From the NCBI RefSeq assembly GCF_014647795.1, contig NZ_BMPW01000028.1, positions 41,511 to 105,510 of the forward strand: a stretch of 64,000 nucleotides of DNA. The letters are read 5' to 3'. The stretch is from Actinoplanes campanulatus (GTDB lineage: Bacteria; Actinomycetota; Actinomycetes; Mycobacteriales; Micromonosporaceae). The notes below the pieces were generated by a model, which was not told the origin of the DNA, ran no database searches, and saw nothing but the letters and a program-made list of their open reading frames with translations. Position numbers and translations under genes: made by a program. Of the stretch, positions 17,852-26,714 are shown one piece after another; within the stretch, counting starts at the first letter, position 1, and each line of letters starts with the position of its first letter.

Positions 17852-18646
17852 TTCGCCGAGACGGCGTTCCGGGTTGGGTGCGGCGTCGGCGAGCGTACGC
17901 GTGTACTCGTGCCGTGGATGGAGGATGACCTCGTCGGCCGGCCCGCGTTCGACGACCCGGCCCTGGTGGAGGACGAGGATCTCGTCGGAGAAGTGGCGGG
18001 CGGTGGCCAGGTCGTGGGTGATGTAGAGGACGCCCAGGTCCTCCTCCCGTTGCAGGGTGGCGAGCAGGTTGAGCACGCCGAGCCGGATCGACACGTCGAG
18101 CATGGAGACGGGTTCGTCGGCGATCAGGACGCCGGGTGAGGGTGCGAGGGCGCGGGCGATGGCGACGCGCTGCCGCTGGCCGCCGGAGAGTTCGTGTGGG
18201 CGGCGGCGGGCGAAGCCGGCGGCCGGGGTGAGGCGGACCCGTTCGAGCAGGCGCAGCACCCGCTGGTGGACTTCGGCGTCGCTGAGCCCGCGCTGGTGCA
18301 GCCGGACCGGCCGGGTGAGGTGGTGTTCGACGTCGTGGAACGGGTTCAGCGACGCGAACGGATCTTGAAAGACCATTTGCACGGTACGCCGGTAGCGCGC
18401 GAGTGCGGAGCCACGGCGGGCCACCGGTTCGCCGTCGAGCAGGATGTGCCCGGAGGTGGGCTGTTCGAGCTGTAGCAGCAGGCGGGCGATGGTGGACTTG
18501 CCGCTGCCGCTCTGCCCGACCAGTGCCACGGTGCGCCCGTGGTCGAGGGTGAAGCTGACGTCGTCGACGGCGCGCAGCGTACGCGTACGCATGCCGTTTC
18601 GAAGTCGATAGTCCTTGCGGAGCCCGCGCACTTCGAGTGTCGTCAT
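17840..18646 (-). CDS. ABC transporter ATPase, Dpp/OppF type
   Basis: 268 residues. Walker A GQSGSGKST, Q-loop VFQDPFASLNP, signature LSGGQRQRVAIARAL, Walker B VLIADEP and switch His (ITHDL). The C-terminal HPRHEYTRTL extension is typical of OppF/DppF subunits. Last gene of a five-gene operon (23107 to 17840) whose genes overlap by four bases or lie 8-12 apart. With OppD it powers import, inferred to be of manno-oligosaccharides from the neighbouring mannanase. Confidence 0.94.
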   Translation of the reverse strand: MTTLEVRGLRKDYRLRNGMRTRTLRAVDDVSFTLDHGRTVALVGQSGSGKSTIARLLLQLEQPTSGHILLDGEPVARRGSALARYRRTVQMVFQDPFASLNPFHDVEHHLTRPVRLHQRGLSDAEVHQRVLRLLERVRLTPAAGFARRRPHELSGGQRQRVAIARALAPSPGVLIADEPVSMLDVSIRLGVLNLLATLQREEDLGVLYITHDLATARHFSDEILVLHQGRVVERGPADEVILHPRHEYTRTLADAAPNPERRLGELRR

Positions 18647-19476
18647 GCTGATTCCCTGAGAAAGGAGCCGCGGTCGCCGGTGAGGCTGGGAAACGACGCG
18701 AGCAGCTGTTTCGTGTAGTCGTGGCGCGGTTGGGTGTAGAGCTGGTAGGCGTCGCCGAGTTCGGCGATCGCCCCGTCGCGCATGACCGCGATCCGGTCAC
18801 TGATCTCCAGCAGCAGCGGCAGGTCGTGGGTGATGAAGACGACGGCGAAGCCGTGTTCGTCGCGTAGCCGGGTGAGTTCGCGGAGGATCTCGCGTTGCAC
18901 GACGACGTCGAGGGCGGTGGTCGGCTCGTCCATGATCATGATCTGTGGTTCCAGGGCCATGGCCATCGCGATCATGACGCGCTGCCGCATGCCGCCGGAC
19001 AGCTCATGGGGGTACGAGGTGAGCCGCCCCCGGTCCACGCCGACGGATTCGAGCAGGTCGCCGCAGCGCAGGCGGCGGTCGCGGCGGGACATGGCGGGCC
19101 GGTGGGTGGTGAAGATGTCCTCGAATTGGTCGCGGATCGAGATGACCGGGTTGAGGGAGTTCATGGCGCCCTGGAACACCATGGAGATCTTGTCCCAGCG
19201 GGCGGCCCGCAGATCCTCCGGGCCGAGATCACCCCAGTCGATGTCGCCGCCGCCACGGGCGTGGAAGACCGCCCGCCCCGACGTGATCATGGCGGGTGGT
19301 TTGAGCAGGCGCACGATCGCGTAGGCGAGGGTGCTCTTGCCGCAGCCGCTCTCCCCGGCGAGGCCGAGCACCTCGCCGCGCCGCAGGGTCAGCGACACGT
19401 CCCGGACGGCGTGCACGACCGGGTCGACCAGGTAGTCGACGCTGAGGTTCTCGATGGTCAGGACCGGTTCGCTCAC
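18643..19476 (-). CDS. ABC transporter ATPase, Dpp/OppD type
   Basis: 277 residues. Walker A GESGCGKST, Q-loop VFQGAMNSLNPV, signature LSGGMRQRVMIAMAM, Walker B QIMIMDEPT and switch FITHDL, followed by the OppD-like end QPRHDYTKQLLASFP. Starts four bases inside the preceding permease gene and overlaps the next ATPase by four bases, so translation is coupled. Confidence 0.94.
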   Translation of the reverse strand: MSEPVLTIENLSVDYLVDPVVHAVRDVSLTLRRGEVLGLAGESGCGKSTLAYAIVRLLKPPAMITSGRAVFHARGGGDIDWGDLGPEDLRAARWDKISMVFQGAMNSLNPVISIRDQFEDIFTTHRPAMSRRDRRLRCGDLLESVGVDRGRLTSYPHELSGGMRQRVMIAMAMALEPQIMIMDEPTTALDVVVQREILRELTRLRDEHGFAVVFITHDLPLLLEISDRIAVMRDGAIAELGDAYQLYTQPRHDYTKQLLASFPSLTGDRGSFLRESA

Positions 19477-20417
19477 AGCGTCGACTCCTTGGCCCTACGG
19501 ATCTGCTCGCGCGACATCCGCCAGCCGCGGCGGGCGCCCCGGGTCTGGTTGCGCAGCTTGGGGTTGATGATCTCGTCGATCGAGAAGTTGATCAGGGACA
19601 GGGCCGCGCCGAAGAGGGCGAGCATCAGCCCCGGGGGCACGAACCACCACCACGCGCCGAGCCGCAGGGCGAGCCCGTTCTGCGCGTAGTACAGCATGGT
19701 GCCCCAGGTGAACGACTCGGTGGCGCCCAGCCCGAGGTAGGAGAGGCCGGCCTCGCCCAGGATGGCGAAGATGACCGCGAAGACCACCTGGGAGGCGAGC
19801 AGCGGGATGAGGTTGGGCAGGATCTCGACCAGCAGGATCCGCCATCGTCGTTCCCCGGCGACCCGGCTGGCCAGCACGTAGTCGCGGCTGCGCAGGCTGA
19901 GGGTGGAGCCGCGCAGCACCCGCGCGGACCCGGCCCAGCTGGTGATCGCCAGGACGAGCGCGACGAGCAGGAGGCTGCGCTCGGCGACGTAGGCCGAGAT
20001 GACGATCACCACGGGCAGTCCGGGGATGACCAGGACGACGTTGGTGAACAGGGAGAACGCCTCGTCGAGCCAGCCGCCCGCATACGCCCCGACGATGCCG
20101 AAGAAGCCGGACAGGATCAGGGTGAGCAGCCCGACGACGGCGCCGACGATCAGCGAGCCGCGGGTGGCGTAGGCGAGTTGGGCGAGCACGTCCTGCCCGG
20201 TCTGGGTGGTGCCGAGGAGGTGGTCGGCGCTGGGTGGGGTGAGGCCGATGTCGTCGATCTTGGCCGGGTCCTGGACGAGCAGCGGCCCGATCAGCCCGAA
20301 CAGGGTGATGAGCCCGGCGATGATCAGGCCGGTGGCCAGTTTGCCGGTCATCGGCGGCAGGGTGGGGCGGCGGCGTGGGACGGCGAGGTTCACGGTGACG
20401 GTGTCGGCGGCGGCCAT
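19473..20417 (-). CDS. ABC transporter permease, DppC type
   Basis: 314 residues with an N-terminal tail, one membrane helix (LATGLIIAGLITLFGLIGPL) and then the five-helix BPD_transp_1 core. DppC landmarks are DHLLGTTQTGQDVLAQLAYATR and the EAA-like loop VAGERRWRILLVEILPNLIP. ILGEAGLSYLGLGATESFTW is characteristic of this subunit. It forms the channel with the DppB-type subunit. Confidence 0.93.
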   Translation of the reverse strand: MAAADTVTVNLAVPRRRPTLPPMTGKLATGLIIAGLITLFGLIGPLLVQDPAKIDDIGLTPPSADHLLGTTQTGQDVLAQLAYATRGSLIVGAVVGLLTLILSGFFGIVGAYAGGWLDEAFSLFTNVVLVIPGLPVVIVISAYVAERSLLLVALVLAITSWAGSARVLRGSTLSLRSRDYVLASRVAGERRWRILLVEILPNLIPLLASQVVFAVIFAILGEAGLSYLGLGATESFTWGTMLYYAQNGLALRLGAWWWFVPPGLMLALFGAALSLINFSIDEIINPKLRNQTRGARRGWRMSREQIRRAKESTL

Positions 20418-20429
20418 GGCGTCCCTTTC

Positions 20430-21419
20430 TCAGCCCCGCGCCCGGATGCGCGGGTCGATGACCGAGTACAGGAGGTCGACCAGCAGGTTGGCGCCCAGTA
20501 CCGACAGCGTGATGATCAGGAGGATGCCCTGCATGAGGGCGTAGTCGTTGCCGCCGACCGCCTGGAGCAGCGCCGACCCGATGCCCGGGTAGGAGAACAC
20601 CGCCTCGGTGATGATCGATCCGGCGACCACGAAGCCGAGCGAGATGGCGAACCCGGAGATGGACGGGAGGACGGCGTTGCGGGCCGCGTACCGCATCATG
20701 ATCCGCCGGGAGCGCAGGCCCTTGGCCTCCGCCGTGACCATGTAGTCGTCGGACAGGGTGGAGACCATCATGTTGCGCATGCCCAGCATCCACCCGCCGA
20801 TCGACGACAGGATGATGGTGAGCGCCGGCAGGGTGCCGTAGTAGACGACCGAGGCGAGGAACGGCCCGTTCCAGCCCGGGGTGACGTTGTAGACGTCGTA
20901 GCCGCCGTTGAGCGGGAAGACCGGCCAGACGCTGCCGAGCAGGAAGAGCAGGATCAGGGCCAGCCAGAAGTAGGGCACGGACTGGAACATCGTGGTGACC
21001 GGGATCAGGTTGTCCATCCACGAGCCCCGCTTCCAGCCGGCGAGGGTGCCCAGGCCCACGCCGGTCAGGAAGGAGATGATCGTGGCCAGCCCGATCAGCC
21101 CGATCGTCCAGGGCAGGGTCTGCGCGATGATCGAGCTGACCGGGGCCGGGAAGAAGACCAGGGAGACGCCCAGGTCCCCGTTGGCCAATCCCGCAAGGTA
21201 GTCGCCGTACTGGGCCCACAGCGGCCGGCTCGAGTCGGTGCCCAGCATCGCCTCGATCGCCTCCCGGGACTCCGGCGTGACCGGCCCCTTCTGCCCCAGC
21301 TTGGCCAGCATGATCTCGACGGGGTCGCCGGGCATCATGCGGGGGATGAGGAAGTTGAGGGTCAGCGCCGCCCAGAGGGCGACCAGGTAGAACCCGAGCT
21401 TGCGGGACAGGTAGCGCAT
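20430..21419 (-). CDS. ABC transporter permease, DppB type
   Basis: 329 residues; six membrane helices beginning KLGFYLVALWAALTLNFLIP, with the DppB N-terminal PRMMPGDPVE loop and the EAA region ITEAVFSYPGIGSALLQAVG. It starts eight bases after the binding-protein stop. Within the family such subunits also occur in plant oligosaccharide importers of the Dpp class (as in Thermotoga). Confidence 0.93.
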   Translation of the reverse strand: MRYLSRKLGFYLVALWAALTLNFLIPRMMPGDPVEIMLAKLGQKGPVTPESREAIEAMLGTDSSRPLWAQYGDYLAGLANGDLGVSLVFFPAPVSSIIAQTLPWTIGLIGLATIISFLTGVGLGTLAGWKRGSWMDNLIPVTTMFQSVPYFWLALILLFLLGSVWPVFPLNGGYDVYNVTPGWNGPFLASVVYYGTLPALTIILSSIGGWMLGMRNMMVSTLSDDYMVTAEAKGLRSRRIMMRYAARNAVLPSISGFAISLGFVVAGSIITEAVFSYPGIGSALLQAVGGNDYALMQGILLIITLSVLGANLLVDLLYSVIDPRIRARG

Positions 21420-21427
21420 CGGCCGGG

Positions 21428-23107
21428 CTACTTCGCCGGCGTGATGTTGGCCAGGACGATGCCGTTGTCCCAGATCTTCCAGGAGGCGGGCAGCGCGTAC
21501 TTGTTGTCGTTGCTGGGCCAGCCGGTGGCACGGCTCGTGTTGAACTCGGTGAGCAGCGAGTTCACATAGATCGGGATGTACGGCAGGTCCCGTACGATCT
21601 CGGTTTGAATGGCCTTGTATTGCTCTTTCTGGGCGGCCTCGTCGTTGGTGCCGGCCGCCACCGCGATCGCCTTGTCCACCGTGTCGTTGTGGTAGCGGGC
21701 GAAGTTGCCGCTGGTCCGGGCGCTCTCACCGACCTTGGCGGTGGTTCCGCTGGCGTATTTCGGCTGGTAGATGTGGTACGGGTTGGAGTTGGCGCCCAGC
21801 CCGATCGAGTCCAGTGAGAGCTGGTAGCGGCCCTGCACCTGGTTGTTGTTCCACTCGTTCCAGGACAGCTGGGTCGGCTTGAGCTCGATGCCGACCTCCT
21901 TGAGCTGCTGGGCCATCGTGTCGTTGAGCGAGATGTAGTCGCTCCAGCCGCTCACCGTCTGGATGGTCATCGACAGCCGCTCGCCGCCCTTGGCGCGGAT
22001 GCCGTCGGCGCCCTTGGCCCAGCCGGCCGCGTCGAGGATCTGGTTGGCCTTCGCGGCGTCGCCGGTGCCCGGGATGGCCTGCTGGGACGGATCGGCGATC
22101 CACTTCTGGTCGCGCTCGGGCAGCAGCATGGTGGGCGAGGCGGTGGCCGCGTAACCGCCGCCGGCCAGCTTGTTGAGCTGGTCGCGGTTGATGGCGTGGT
22201 AGATGGCCTGGCGCACGGCGGGGTCGGTCTGCGGGCCCTTGCAGCCGTACTCGGCGCCGGCGCAGGTGAAGATCGACGTCGTCATGGTGGGCGTGTTCAC
22301 ATACGACAGGTCCTTGTGGTTCTTCAGCAGCTGGTCGAGGCCGGGCAGGTAGGAGCTCATCCAGTCGACCTGGCCGGCGGTCAGCGCGGCGCTGGCGGCG
22401 TCGGCGGTGGCCAACGAGATGTAACGCACGTTCTGGATCTGCGGCTTGCCCGGCTGCCAGTAGTTCGGGTTCTTCTCGATGACGAAGCTCTGCGCCGAGA
22501 AGGACTTGAGCTTGAACGGGCCGGTGCCGACCGGGTTCTGGTTGATCGTCTTCTCGGGGTCGGGGATCTTGCTCCAGATGTGTTCGGGGATCATCGGGGT
22601 GTGGCCGATGATGGCCGCCTCGTCGGTGAACGACTTGGTCCCGAAGGTGATCACCGCGGTCTTGTCGTCCTTGGCCACCGAACTCGTGATGTCCAGGTTG
22701 GTGGCGTTGATCGCCTTGGTGCGCTTGATCAGGTCGAAGGTGAAGGCCACGTCCTTGGCGGTGAACGGCTGCCCGTCGGACCACTTGACACCCTCGCGGG
22801 CGGTGACGGTCAGCTCGGTGCCGTCGGTGTTCCACGAGTAGCCCGTGGCGAGCATCGGCTGGGGCGGCGCGTCGTTGGCCAGGTTGTACCAGAACAGGGC
22901 CTCGTACATGGTGCCGTTGGTGGGTTGCAGCTGAGTCGGTGAGAACGGGTTCCAGTTCTCCACGATGGCGCCGTTCGCGCCGTTGAACACGGTTATCGAG
23001 CTGTCGGCGGTGCCGGACTTCTCCTCGCCGTCGGCGCCGGTGCAGCCGGCCAGCAGGAGTGCCGCGGCGGTCGCGGCGAGGATCCGGCGTGCGCTGGGGA
23101 TGGACAT
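21428..23107 (-). CDS. Solute-binding lipoprotein, family 5 (inferred manno-oligosaccharide receptor)
   Basis: 559 residues. Signal with lipobox (AATAAALLLAGCTG, modified Cys at about 22), then the SBP_bac_5 fold: EALFWYNLANDAPPQPMLAT, VKWSDGQPFTAKDVAFTFDL, NPVGTGPFKLKSFSAQSFVI and AVRQAIYHAINRDQ. Family 5 proteins bind peptides or, in a subset, beta-linked oligosaccharides. Divergent transcription from a secreted mannanase, with operators shared with the beta-mannosidase promoter, argues for manno-oligosaccharides. A peptide role cannot be excluded from sequence. Confidence 0.9.
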   Translation of the reverse strand: MSIPSARRILAATAAALLLAGCTGADGEEKSGTADSSITVFNGANGAIVENWNPFSPTQLQPTNGTMYEALFWYNLANDAPPQPMLATGYSWNTDGTELTVTAREGVKWSDGQPFTAKDVAFTFDLIKRTKAINATNLDITSSVAKDDKTAVITFGTKSFTDEAAIIGHTPMIPEHIWSKIPDPEKTINQNPVGTGPFKLKSFSAQSFVIEKNPNYWQPGKPQIQNVRYISLATADAASAALTAGQVDWMSSYLPGLDQLLKNHKDLSYVNTPTMTTSIFTCAGAEYGCKGPQTDPAVRQAIYHAINRDQLNKLAGGGYAATASPTMLLPERDQKWIADPSQQAIPGTGDAAKANQILDAAGWAKGADGIRAKGGERLSMTIQTVSGWSDYISLNDTMAQQLKEVGIELKPTQLSWNEWNNNQVQGRYQLSLDSIGLGANSNPYHIYQPKYASGTTAKVGESARTSGNFARYHNDTVDKAIAVAAGTNDEAAQKEQYKAIQTEIVRDLPYIPIYVNSLLTEFNTSRATGWPSNDNKYALPASWKIWDNGIVLANITPAK

Positions 23108-23190
23108 CGTCGAGTTCCTCCGCGAGTGGGGGTGCGCGGGCCACCCGCCTCCCGAGCCGGGAAGCAGGGATCTTCTTCGATGCTGATCAT

Positions 23191-23219
23191 TATTAAGCGG
23201 CTTAAGTTTGCGGTGTCAA
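23191..23219 (-). promoter_or_regulatory. Transporter-operon promoter with TTAAGC palindrome
   Basis: On the minus strand: -35 TTGACA (23214-23219), 17-base spacer, -10 TTAATA (23191-23196). The perfect inverted repeat TTAAGC-G-GCTTAA (23193-23205) covers the -10 and adjoining spacer, as at the beta-mannosidase promoter. This indicates a common repressor. Confidence 0.68.
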
Positions 23220-23258
23220 GGCCGACTTGCATCGATCATGATCGACTGAGATTCTGGC

Positions 23259-23288
23259 TTGACCCACTTAGTTAAGTCCTTTTAGATT
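23259..23288 (+). promoter_or_regulatory. Mannanase promoter with ACTTA/TAAGT operator
   Basis: -35 TTGACC (23259-23264), 18-base spacer, -10 TAGATT (23283-23288). The inverted repeat ACTTA-GT-TAAGT (23266-23277) fills most of the spacer, so a bound protein would block polymerase. It shares the TTAAG half-site with the divergent operator 60 bases away. Confidence 0.65.
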
Positions 23289-23334
23289 CTCCCCCGCAAG
23301 CCCCGTCCCCACCCCCGTCCCCCGGAGGATCCCC

Positions 23335-24708
23335 ATGAGAGCGAAATGGTGGGGCGGCCTCGCGGCCGTCCTGACCACCGCCGCGGCAGTCCTGACCCTG
23401 GCCCAGCCCGCCCAGGCCGCCGCCGGCTTCACCGTCTCGGGCACCCGCATCCTGGATGCCAACGGCAACACGTTCCTGATGCGTGGCGTCAACCACGCGC
23501 ACACGTGGTACGCGGGCCAGACCAGCACCTCGCTGGCGAACATCAAGGCCCTCGGCGCCAACACGGTCCGCGTCGTGCTGGCCAGCGGCCAGCGCTGGAC
23601 GGCCAACCCCGCCTCGGACGTCACCACCGTGATCAGCCAGTGCAAGGCCAACCGGCTGATCTGCGTGCTGGAGGTGCACGACACGACGGGTTACGGCGAA
23701 CAGTCCGGCGCCGCCACCCTGGCCCAGGCCGTCGACTACTGGATCTCCATCAAGAGCGCCCTGACCGGCCAGGAGAACTTCGTCATCCTCAACATCGGCA
23801 ACGAGCCGTACGGCAACGGCACCGCGTCCGCCAACTGGACCGCCGACACCAAGTCCGCCATCACCCGCCTGCGCGCCGCCGGCTTCCAGCACCAGATCAT
23901 GGTGGACGCGCCGAACTGGGGACAGGACTGGCAGTTCATCATGCGCGACAACGCCGCCTCGGTGTTCGCCGCCGACCCGCAGCGCAACACCGTCTTCTCG
24001 ATCCACATGTACGGCGTCTTCGACACCGCCGCCGAGATCAACGACTACCTGGGCCGGTTCCAGACGGCGAACCTGCCGATCGTGGTCGGTGAGTTCGGGC
24101 ACGACCACTCCGACGGCAACCCCGACGAGGACACCATCCTGGCCACCGCCCAGCAGCGGGGCATCGGCTACCTCGGCTGGTCCTGGTCCGGCAACGGCGG
24201 CGGCGTCGAGTACCTGGACATGGTCACCAACTTCAACCCGGCGCAGCTGACCAGCTGGGGCCAGCGGATCTTCAACGGCGCCAACGGGATCAAGGCCACG
24301 TCGAAGGAGGCCACGGTGTTCGGCGGCGTCTCGCCGTCACCGTCCAGCAGTTCCGCGAGCCCGTCCCCGAGCGTGTCGCCGAGCACCAGCACCCCGCCGC
24401 CGGCCGGCGGCTGCACCGCCACCTACGCGATCAGCAACCAGTGGGGCGGCGGCTTCCAGGGCACGGTCACCGTCAAGGCCGGCAGCAGCGCCATCACCGG
24501 CTGGACCGTGACCTGGACCTGGCCCAACGGGCAGCGCTTCACCAACACCTGGAACACCACGGCCGCCACCTCCGGGGAGACGGTCACCGCCCGCAACGCG
24601 CCGTACAACGGCACGCTCGCCGCGGGGGCCACGACCAGCTTCGGGTTCACCGCCTCCAGCGGGGCGACCAACGCCGTACCGTCCCCGGTGAGCTGCGCCG
24701 CCTCGTAG
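23335..24708 (+). CDS. Secreted endo-beta-1,4-mannanase, GH5 (subfamily 8 type) with CBM2
   Basis: 457 residues from ATG 23335 with GGAGG upstream. Residues 1-28 are a Sec signal peptide (ending PAQAAA). Residues 30-325 closely follow streptomycete ManA mannanases: FLMRGVNHAHTWY, LICVLEVHDTTGYGEQSGA, acid/base E157 in NIGNEPYGN, FSIHMYGV, nucleophile E253 in VVGEFGHDHSDGNPDEDTI and GWSWSGNGGGVEYLDMV. A Ser/Pro linker (about 335-358) leads to a family 2 carbohydrate-binding module (YAISNQWGGGFQGTVTV, TGWTVTWTWPNGQ) for anchoring to cellulose or mannan. It hydrolyses mannan backbones outside the cell, feeding the divergent importer. Confidence 0.96.
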   Translation: MRAKWWGGLAAVLTTAAAVLTLAQPAQAAAGFTVSGTRILDANGNTFLMRGVNHAHTWYAGQTSTSLANIKALGANTVRVVLASGQRWTANPASDVTTVISQCKANRLICVLEVHDTTGYGEQSGAATLAQAVDYWISIKSALTGQENFVILNIGNEPYGNGTASANWTADTKSAITRLRAAGFQHQIMVDAPNWGQDWQFIMRDNAASVFAADPQRNTVFSIHMYGVFDTAAEINDYLGRFQTANLPIVVGEFGHDHSDGNPDEDTILATAQQRGIGYLGWSWSGNGGGVEYLDMVTNFNPAQLTSWGQRIFNGANGIKATSKEATVFGGVSPSPSSSSASPSPSVSPSTSTPPPAGGCTATYAISNQWGGGFQGTVTVKAGSSAITGWTVTWTWPNGQRFTNTWNTTAATSGETVTARNAPYNGTLAAGATTSFGFTASSGATNAVPSPVSCAAS

Positions 24709-24741
24709 ACTGACGGGCGCCGATGTGGAGGTGCCGCCCGG

Positions 24742-26676
24742 GTGGAAGCCGTCGCTGTCGGGGTCCGGAGAGGCCCGAGTTCCTACCTGGCCCGGCTGCG
24801 CCTCGACCGGGCCACGGTGGAGACCAGGTTCGGGCTCCGGTTCGAAACCGTCGACGACGATCTCGGCCCGGCGGCACTCGCCCTCATCCGCCTGGCCGGC
24901 GGCGACCTGATCGGTTTCGGTCGCCTGCAATACGACGCCGAGCCGGGGGTCGAGGTCGTGCACTACACGGCCCGGCCCCCGCGCGAGGTGGTCGCCGAGT
25001 TGCTCGCCGAGTCCGGCCTCACCCACCAGGACCTGAGCTGGATGAGCGGCGGGCTGCCCGGCGCCGAGTTCGAGCCGGTCGCCCGGTCGGTCACCGAGGC
25101 GGTCCTCTACCTCACCGGCGATCCGGACGGCGAGGTTCAGGTAACGACCGACCGGACGGAAGTCCGGCGGGGCGAGCGCACGGTCCTGGTCGACCCCGCC
25201 TCGGACGGGCTGCTCGACGCCGCCCAGTGGCAGGAGCACTCCCGCCGGTGCGCCCGCCTGGCCGCCGAGTTGCTGCGGGTGTTCGGGGAGCGCCGGCCCA
25301 CCGCCGCCGAGCACGAGCGGGCCCGCCACCTGCTGGAGTGCGCCGTCGACTGCGCCGCCGAGGTGACCCGGCTGGTGCCCGCCGGGACCGGGCAGGTGCC
25401 GGTGCGCCATCTCTGGACGGCCGACGGGCTCCGGGCCCTACGACAGCGGGCGGCGGACTTCGGCGTACCCCGCATTGATCGTGAGCTGGCGCGGCGCCGC
25501 CTGGATCTCGCCGAGTTCGTGGCGGTCTTCGGACCGCCGCCGGTGGACCGCACCGCCCCGATGGAACCGCCGCTGGCCCGGTCCGGCTCCGACGCCAGCA
25601 TGTTCCTGGATTTCCAGGAGTGCCGCTGCGGCGGCAAACTGCTGTCCTTCGGCGAGCGCAGCCTGCCGGTCGGCGACCACGAGGTGCTGACCGTCAAGGC
25701 CCGCTGCACCCGCCGGGTCTGGCACCGCTTCCGGTTCCGGTTCACCGTCCGTCCCGGCACGCTGGGCACCGCCCACTGGCAGATGTCACTGCGCGGCGAG
25801 CCGTCGCACCTGGTCGATCCCGGTCAGTGGTTGGTCATGGCGACGGTGTACTCGGCCGGCGACGAGCAGGCGCACGCGATGAACATGAAACTGGCCGCCT
25901 CCTCGGTCGAAGAGGCGATGCTGTTCGTGCCGCCCGGCGCCGACGTCGTCCCGGAGGAGGAGATCCGCAGCCGGCACGGACAGGAGATGCTCGCCGCCGG
26001 GCCCGACCTGTTCCGGTGGCCGCGGTTGCTCGCCGCCCGCGACGACTACCTGGCGGCGTCCGGCCCGGAGGATCCCGGCCCGGAGCTTCACCCGCTTCCG
26101 GCCCGCGGCGTCACCGAGGCGCTGATGTTCATGGATCTGCACCGGTGCGAGTGCGGGACGGCCGAGTTCCACCGGCAGGCGCCGGAGCGCGGCGGCGACC
26201 CGGCCCGGCTCACGCTGCGCTACCACGGGGTCTGCCTGGCCTGCCGGCACGAGCGCGCGTTCGTCTTCACGGTGCCGCGCGACGACCCCGACCCGGACCC
26301 TCTGGGGTACGGGCTGAGCATGCCCGGCGACGGGCCGTCCGCTCTGCTCGACGCCGGTCAGCTGTGGATGATCGGCGAGATGAACGCGGAGCGGGCGAAC
26401 CAGCTCGAGCACGCGGCCACCGGCGACTGGGACGACGACAGCTGGGAGGCGATGCTGGCCGCGCTGGCCACGTCGGTCGCCGTCTACGACGAGTTGCTGG
26501 CCCTGCTGCCGCCGGGAGCGGGCGCGATGCCGGACGGCGAGTTCCGCACCCCGGCCGGCCGCTCGCGGCTGCGCCACCTTCCGGAGTCGTTCACCCGCGA
26601 CCATCTGTCCGCCGAGCGCGCCCGCCGCCGCCACCGGCTCGACGAATTCCTGGCAGGCGTCCCGGAACCAGACTGA
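24742..26676 (+). CDS. Unknown protein with a duplicated cysteine-rich (zinc-ribbon-like) domain
   Basis: 644 residues from GTG 24742 with GGAGG 11 bases upstream. I do not recognise the family. Residues 1-280 have no clear motif. About 285-375 and 460-555 are two copies of one domain. Copy 1 has MFLDFQECRCGG, later KARC, FRFRFTV and PSHLVDPGQWL; copy 2 has MFMDLHRCECG, then GVCLACRHERAFVFTV and PSALLDAGQLW. Copy 2 keeps both Cys pairs (CxC and CxxC), suggesting metal binding; copy 1 has lost one Cys of the second pair. No signal peptide or membrane segment, so probably cytoplasmic. It sits 33 bases after the mannanase gene but looks unrelated to sugar metabolism. Confidence 0.82.
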   Translation: MEAVAVGVRRGPSSYLARLRLDRATVETRFGLRFETVDDDLGPAALALIRLAGGDLIGFGRLQYDAEPGVEVVHYTARPPREVVAELLAESGLTHQDLSWMSGGLPGAEFEPVARSVTEAVLYLTGDPDGEVQVTTDRTEVRRGERTVLVDPASDGLLDAAQWQEHSRRCARLAAELLRVFGERRPTAAEHERARHLLECAVDCAAEVTRLVPAGTGQVPVRHLWTADGLRALRQRAADFGVPRIDRELARRRLDLAEFVAVFGPPPVDRTAPMEPPLARSGSDASMFLDFQECRCGGKLLSFGERSLPVGDHEVLTVKARCTRRVWHRFRFRFTVRPGTLGTAHWQMSLRGEPSHLVDPGQWLVMATVYSAGDEQAHAMNMKLAASSVEEAMLFVPPGADVVPEEEIRSRHGQEMLAAGPDLFRWPRLLAARDDYLAASGPEDPGPELHPLPARGVTEALMFMDLHRCECGTAEFHRQAPERGGDPARLTLRYHGVCLACRHERAFVFTVPRDDPDPDPLGYGLSMPGDGPSALLDAGQLWMIGEMNAERANQLEHAATGDWDDDSWEAMLAALATSVAVYDELLALLPPGAGAMPDGEFRTPAGRSRLRHLPESFTRDHLSAERARRRHRLDEFLAGVPEPD

Positions 26677-26679
26677 CTC

Positions 26680-26708
26680 TTTACATCTTCAGTAAACAGT
26701 CTTAATAA
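26680..26708 (+). promoter_or_regulatory. Chitinase promoter, leaderless, with overlapping inverted repeat
   Basis: -35 TTTACA (26680-26685), 17-base spacer, -10 TAATAA (26703-26708). The -10 ends six bases before the ATG at 26715, so the transcript probably begins at the start codon. TTTAC-7-GTAAA (26680-26696) is an inverted repeat overlapping the -35, a likely operator. Confidence 0.62.
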
Positions 26709-26714
26709 TTGCGC

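Noticed and set aside
17840-23107. A peptide (Dpp/Opp) transporter
   Set aside because: The family fits, but gene context and operators shared with beta-mannosidase favour manno-oligosaccharides; kept as inference, with a peptide role not excluded.
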